Program-made: the position numbers and the translations under genes
Notes under the pieces: generated by a model
The model's input: only the letters and a program-made list of their open reading frames with translations
Told to the model about the DNA's origin: nothing
Databases searched by the model: none
Source: Hyphomicrobium_A sp964620915
GTDB taxonomy: Bacteria; Pseudomonadota; Alphaproteobacteria; Rhizobiales; Hyphomicrobiaceae
DNA: 64,000 bases
Assembly: GCA_964620915.1 (NCBI GenBank)
Contig: CAZUKP010000005.1
Coordinates: 11,676 to 75,675, forward strand
Reading direction: 5' to 3'
Part shown: one piece after another, positions 62,246 through 64,000 of the stretch
How positions within the stretch are numbered: position 1 is the first letter of the stretch
How the letters are laid out: each line of letters begins with the position of its first letter

Positions 62246-62968
62246 ATGAGCGAACCACCGCCGCCGCCATCACGGCGCCAGAAGCCGCGGCCGCGCTGCG
62301 CCATCTGCGGTGAACCGGTGCGAGAGCCCATCGCCTTCGGTATGGTCCGCCCGTCGCTTGCCCTTGGACTTGCGGCCGCGCATCCCACCCTGACAGCCGA
62401 CGATGTGATCTGCCGAAAACATGTGACGCAGGAGCGCGCGCGCTATGTCGAGCAATTGCTCGAGCGCGGCCGCGGCGAGCTATCAGAGCTGGAACGCCAA
62501 GTGGTCGAGAGCATGGCGCGGGAAGAAACGGTCGCACGGGACATCGAGTCGGCCTGGGAGAGAAAGCGTACGTTCGGCGAGCGAGTCTCCGACTTTGTCG
62601 CTGATTTCGGTGGCAGTTGGCAATTCATCATCAGCTTCTTTGTGGTTCTGATCGCCTGGATCGGGTTCAATGTGTGGGCGGCCACCCGGGACGTCTTCGA
62701 TCCTTATCCGTTTATTCTGCTCAATCTGGTGCTCTCCTGCATCGCAGCCATTCAGGCGCCGATCATCATGATGAGCCAGAAGCGGCAGGAAGCGAAAGAC
62801 CGGCTGCGATCTGAGAACGACTTCCGTATCAATCTGAAAGCCGAGCTCGAGATCCGGCACCTCCATGAGAAACTCGACCACCTGATCAACCGGCAGTGGG
62901 AGCGGCTGGCCGAAATCCAACAGATCCAGCTTGAAATCATGGAGGAGCTTGCCTCGCGCAGGCGATGA
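62246..62968 (+). CDS. DUF1003 membrane protein
   Basis: The 240-residue protein has a Pro-rich start, a Cys pair (RCAICGEPV) that may bind metal with ICRKH, and the DUF1003 core: FVADFGGSWQFIISFFVVLI, AWIGFN, FDPYPFILLNLVLSCIAAIQ, APIIMMSQKRQEAKDR. There are two membrane helices. A C-terminal helical region (HLHEKLDHLINRQWERL) is usual. Function is unknown. GGAAAGGAG precedes the ATG by about six bases. Confidence 0.92.
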   Translation: MSEPPPPPSRRQKPRPRCAICGEPVREPIAFGMVRPSLALGLAAAHPTLTADDVICRKHVTQERARYVEQLLERGRGELSELERQVVESMAREETVARDIESAWERKRTFGERVSDFVADFGGSWQFIISFFVVLIAWIGFNVWAATRDVFDPYPFILLNLVLSCIAAIQAPIIMMSQKRQEAKDRLRSENDFRINLKAELEIRHLHEKLDHLINRQWERLAEIQQIQLEIMEELASRRR

Positions 62969-63055
62969 CGCGCGTTTGGGCCCAGCCGTCCCGGCGCCTA
63001 AAGACCGCGCCCGGCTACCACGGCAATGGGCATCGCGAGGCCGTACGCGCCCAAC

Positions 63056-63093
63056 TTGAGCACACCCGCGGCGCACGCCATATTGGGGTGATG
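63056..63093 (+). promoter_or_regulatory. repeated promoter-like block, copy 3, at the uvrB start
   Basis: TTGAGC at 63056-63061, a 17-base spacer and CATATT at 63079-63084 end six bases before the uvrB ATG at 63091. If this is the promoter, uvrB is read from a leaderless mRNA. The block matches copy 1 through CCGCG of the coding region. Confidence 0.55.
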
Positions 63094-64000
63094 CCGCGCC
63101 CCCCAAAGACCAAAGACAAGACGCCCCGCCCGCGCGCCTCACGTGGCAAGTCGGGCAAGCCTGCGCCGCCGCCCGTGGAGACGGAGGCGGGCACACCGGA
63201 CGTGAGGTCATCGCGCAAGCGTGGCAAAGGCTTTGGCGAGGCCCCACAGGTTGGGTTCGAGGTTGCCCCCCCTCCTCTCGCCGCAAGAACAAACGGGGAC
63301 GACGAACGGAAGCCGCTGCCCGCATTGCGACAGTCCGGGCCGCGTCCCATACCGGGTGATGCACCGAGCCGATATCTCGACGCCTTGCTCGCCAAACCCG
63401 AGCAGCGCTCCGACTCTGCGCGCGAGATGCTGAAAAGCCAGCCAATGCTCGCTGACCATCCGCTCGTCTCCGGTGACCAGGCGGTGTTCACCCCGCACCG
63501 GCCAGAGCGCCCGGAGAAATCGGAAGGCGGCGTCAAGTTCGAGATTGTGTCAGAATTCGAGCCCAAGGGTGATCAGCCCGAAGCGATCACCGAGCTCGTC
63601 AAAGGCGTCAACGCGCACGAGCGTAGCCAAGTCCTGCTTGGCGTGACGGGCTCGGGCAAGACCTTCACGATGGCGCAGGTGATCTCGGCGACCCAGCGCC
63701 CGGCGTTGATCCTCGCGCCCAACAAGACGCTCGCCGCTCAGCTCTACGGCGAATTCAAGAGCTTCTTTCCCGAAAACGCGGTCGAGTACTTCGTCTCCTA
63801 CTACGACTACTACCAACCCGAAGCCTACGTTCCGCGCACCGACACCTACATCGAGAAAGAAAGTTCCATCAACGAGCAGATCGACCGCATGCGCCACGCG
63901 GCAACGCGTTCGCTGCTGGAACGCGACGACGTGATCATCGTGGCCAGCGTGTCGTGCATCTACGGCATCGGCTCGGTGGAGACCTACACGGCGATGACGT
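63091..64000 (+). CDS. uvrB: excinuclease ABC subunit B UvrB, 3' end outside the window
   Basis: The visible 303 residues start with an unusual, Pro/Arg/Lys-rich extension of about 148 residues (KTKDKTPRPRASRGKSGKPA). Normal UvrB then begins: FEIVSEFEPKGDQPEAITEL, Walker A LLGVTGSGKTFTMAQ, ILAPNKTLAAQLYGEFKSFF, the beta-hairpin YFVSYYDYYQPEAYVP, and IVASVSCIYGIGS. It loads on damage with UvrA and positions UvrC, whose gene is at 22.8-24.8 kb. A shorter start inside the extension is possible. Confidence 0.95.
   Translation, partial: MPRPPKTKDKTPRPRASRGKSGKPAPPPVETEAGTPDVRSSRKRGKGFGEAPQVGFEVAPPPLAARTNGDDERKPLPALRQSGPRPIPGDAPSRYLDALLAKPEQRSDSAREMLKSQPMLADHPLVSGDQAVFTPHRPERPEKSEGGVKFEIVSEFEPKGDQPEAITELVKGVNAHERSQVLLGVTGSGKTFTMAQVISATQRPALILAPNKTLAAQLYGEFKSFFPENAVEYFVSYYDYYQPEAYVPRTDTYIEKESSINEQIDRMRHAATRSLLERDDVIIVASVSCIYGIGSVETYTAMT

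Overview
The window is about 64 kb of GC-rich DNA from an alphaproteobacterium, most likely Hyphomicrobiales (Hyphomicrobium/Methyloceanibacter-like). This is inferred from the pgsA-moaD-moaE order, a DUF6476 gene beside an RluA-type pseudouridine synthase, extensin-like and TipF-like proteins, a CIRCE plus sigma-32-type groE promoter, and an NAD-type fds formate dehydrogenase operon typical of methylotrophs and autotrophs. It is chromosomal. I see no transposase, prophage, CRISPR array or rRNA, and one tRNA (Glu, CTC).

Layout. 1-3.1 kb: end of a GGDEF-EAL protein, a small secreted protein, murA and a small conserved gene behind it. 3.5-12.4 kb: an accessory block on the minus strand with a small Cys-repeat secreted protein, a large autotransporter broken by a frameshift, and three tandem paralogous LysR regulators. 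A palindrome, ATGAGC-N3-GCTCAT, or a degraded copy, lies upstream of each of these five genes. 12.9-33 kb: housekeeping genes (tRNA-Glu, rluD, rpoH, amiC, moaE, moaD, pgsA, uvrC, groES-groL), with exported or membrane proteins of unknown role and a degenerate EAL protein resembling TipF. 33.4-40.5 kb: a LysR regulator followed by fdsG-fdsB-fdsA-fdhD-fdsD. This is a complete molybdenum formate dehydrogenase operon, and moaD/moaE for its cofactor lie in the same window. 40.6-47.9 kb: a three-gene minus-strand operon of a membrane metallophosphoesterase, a GMC oxidoreductase, and a GMC oxidoreductase fused to an alpha/beta hydrolase with a Cys in the nucleophile position. 48-55.6 kb: a ChaA-type cation antiporter divergent from a complete RND efflux system (fusion protein, pump, TolC). 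55.8-64 kb: small membrane proteins, a secreted metallophosphoesterase, a cluster of three tiny paralogous peptide genes, DUF4142, a Crp/Fnr regulator, a UPF0178 gene, DUF1003 and the start of uvrB.

The most unusual items are these. (1) Three 33-36-residue peptides at 58.58-59.23 kb share a YxxPTLxKR...LSQITA leader-like half and a short tail with exactly two cysteines spaced C-x7-C. They look like precursors of a modified peptide family with no maturation enzyme in view. (2) The LysR triplication has a dispersed shared operator. (3) A promoter-like block is repeated three times upstream of the UPF0178 gene, DUF1003 and uvrB, and would make uvrB leaderless. (4) The phosphoesterase/GMC/GMC-hydrolase operon has no known pathway. 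All function calls rest on motif and family recognition by eye; no database search was run.
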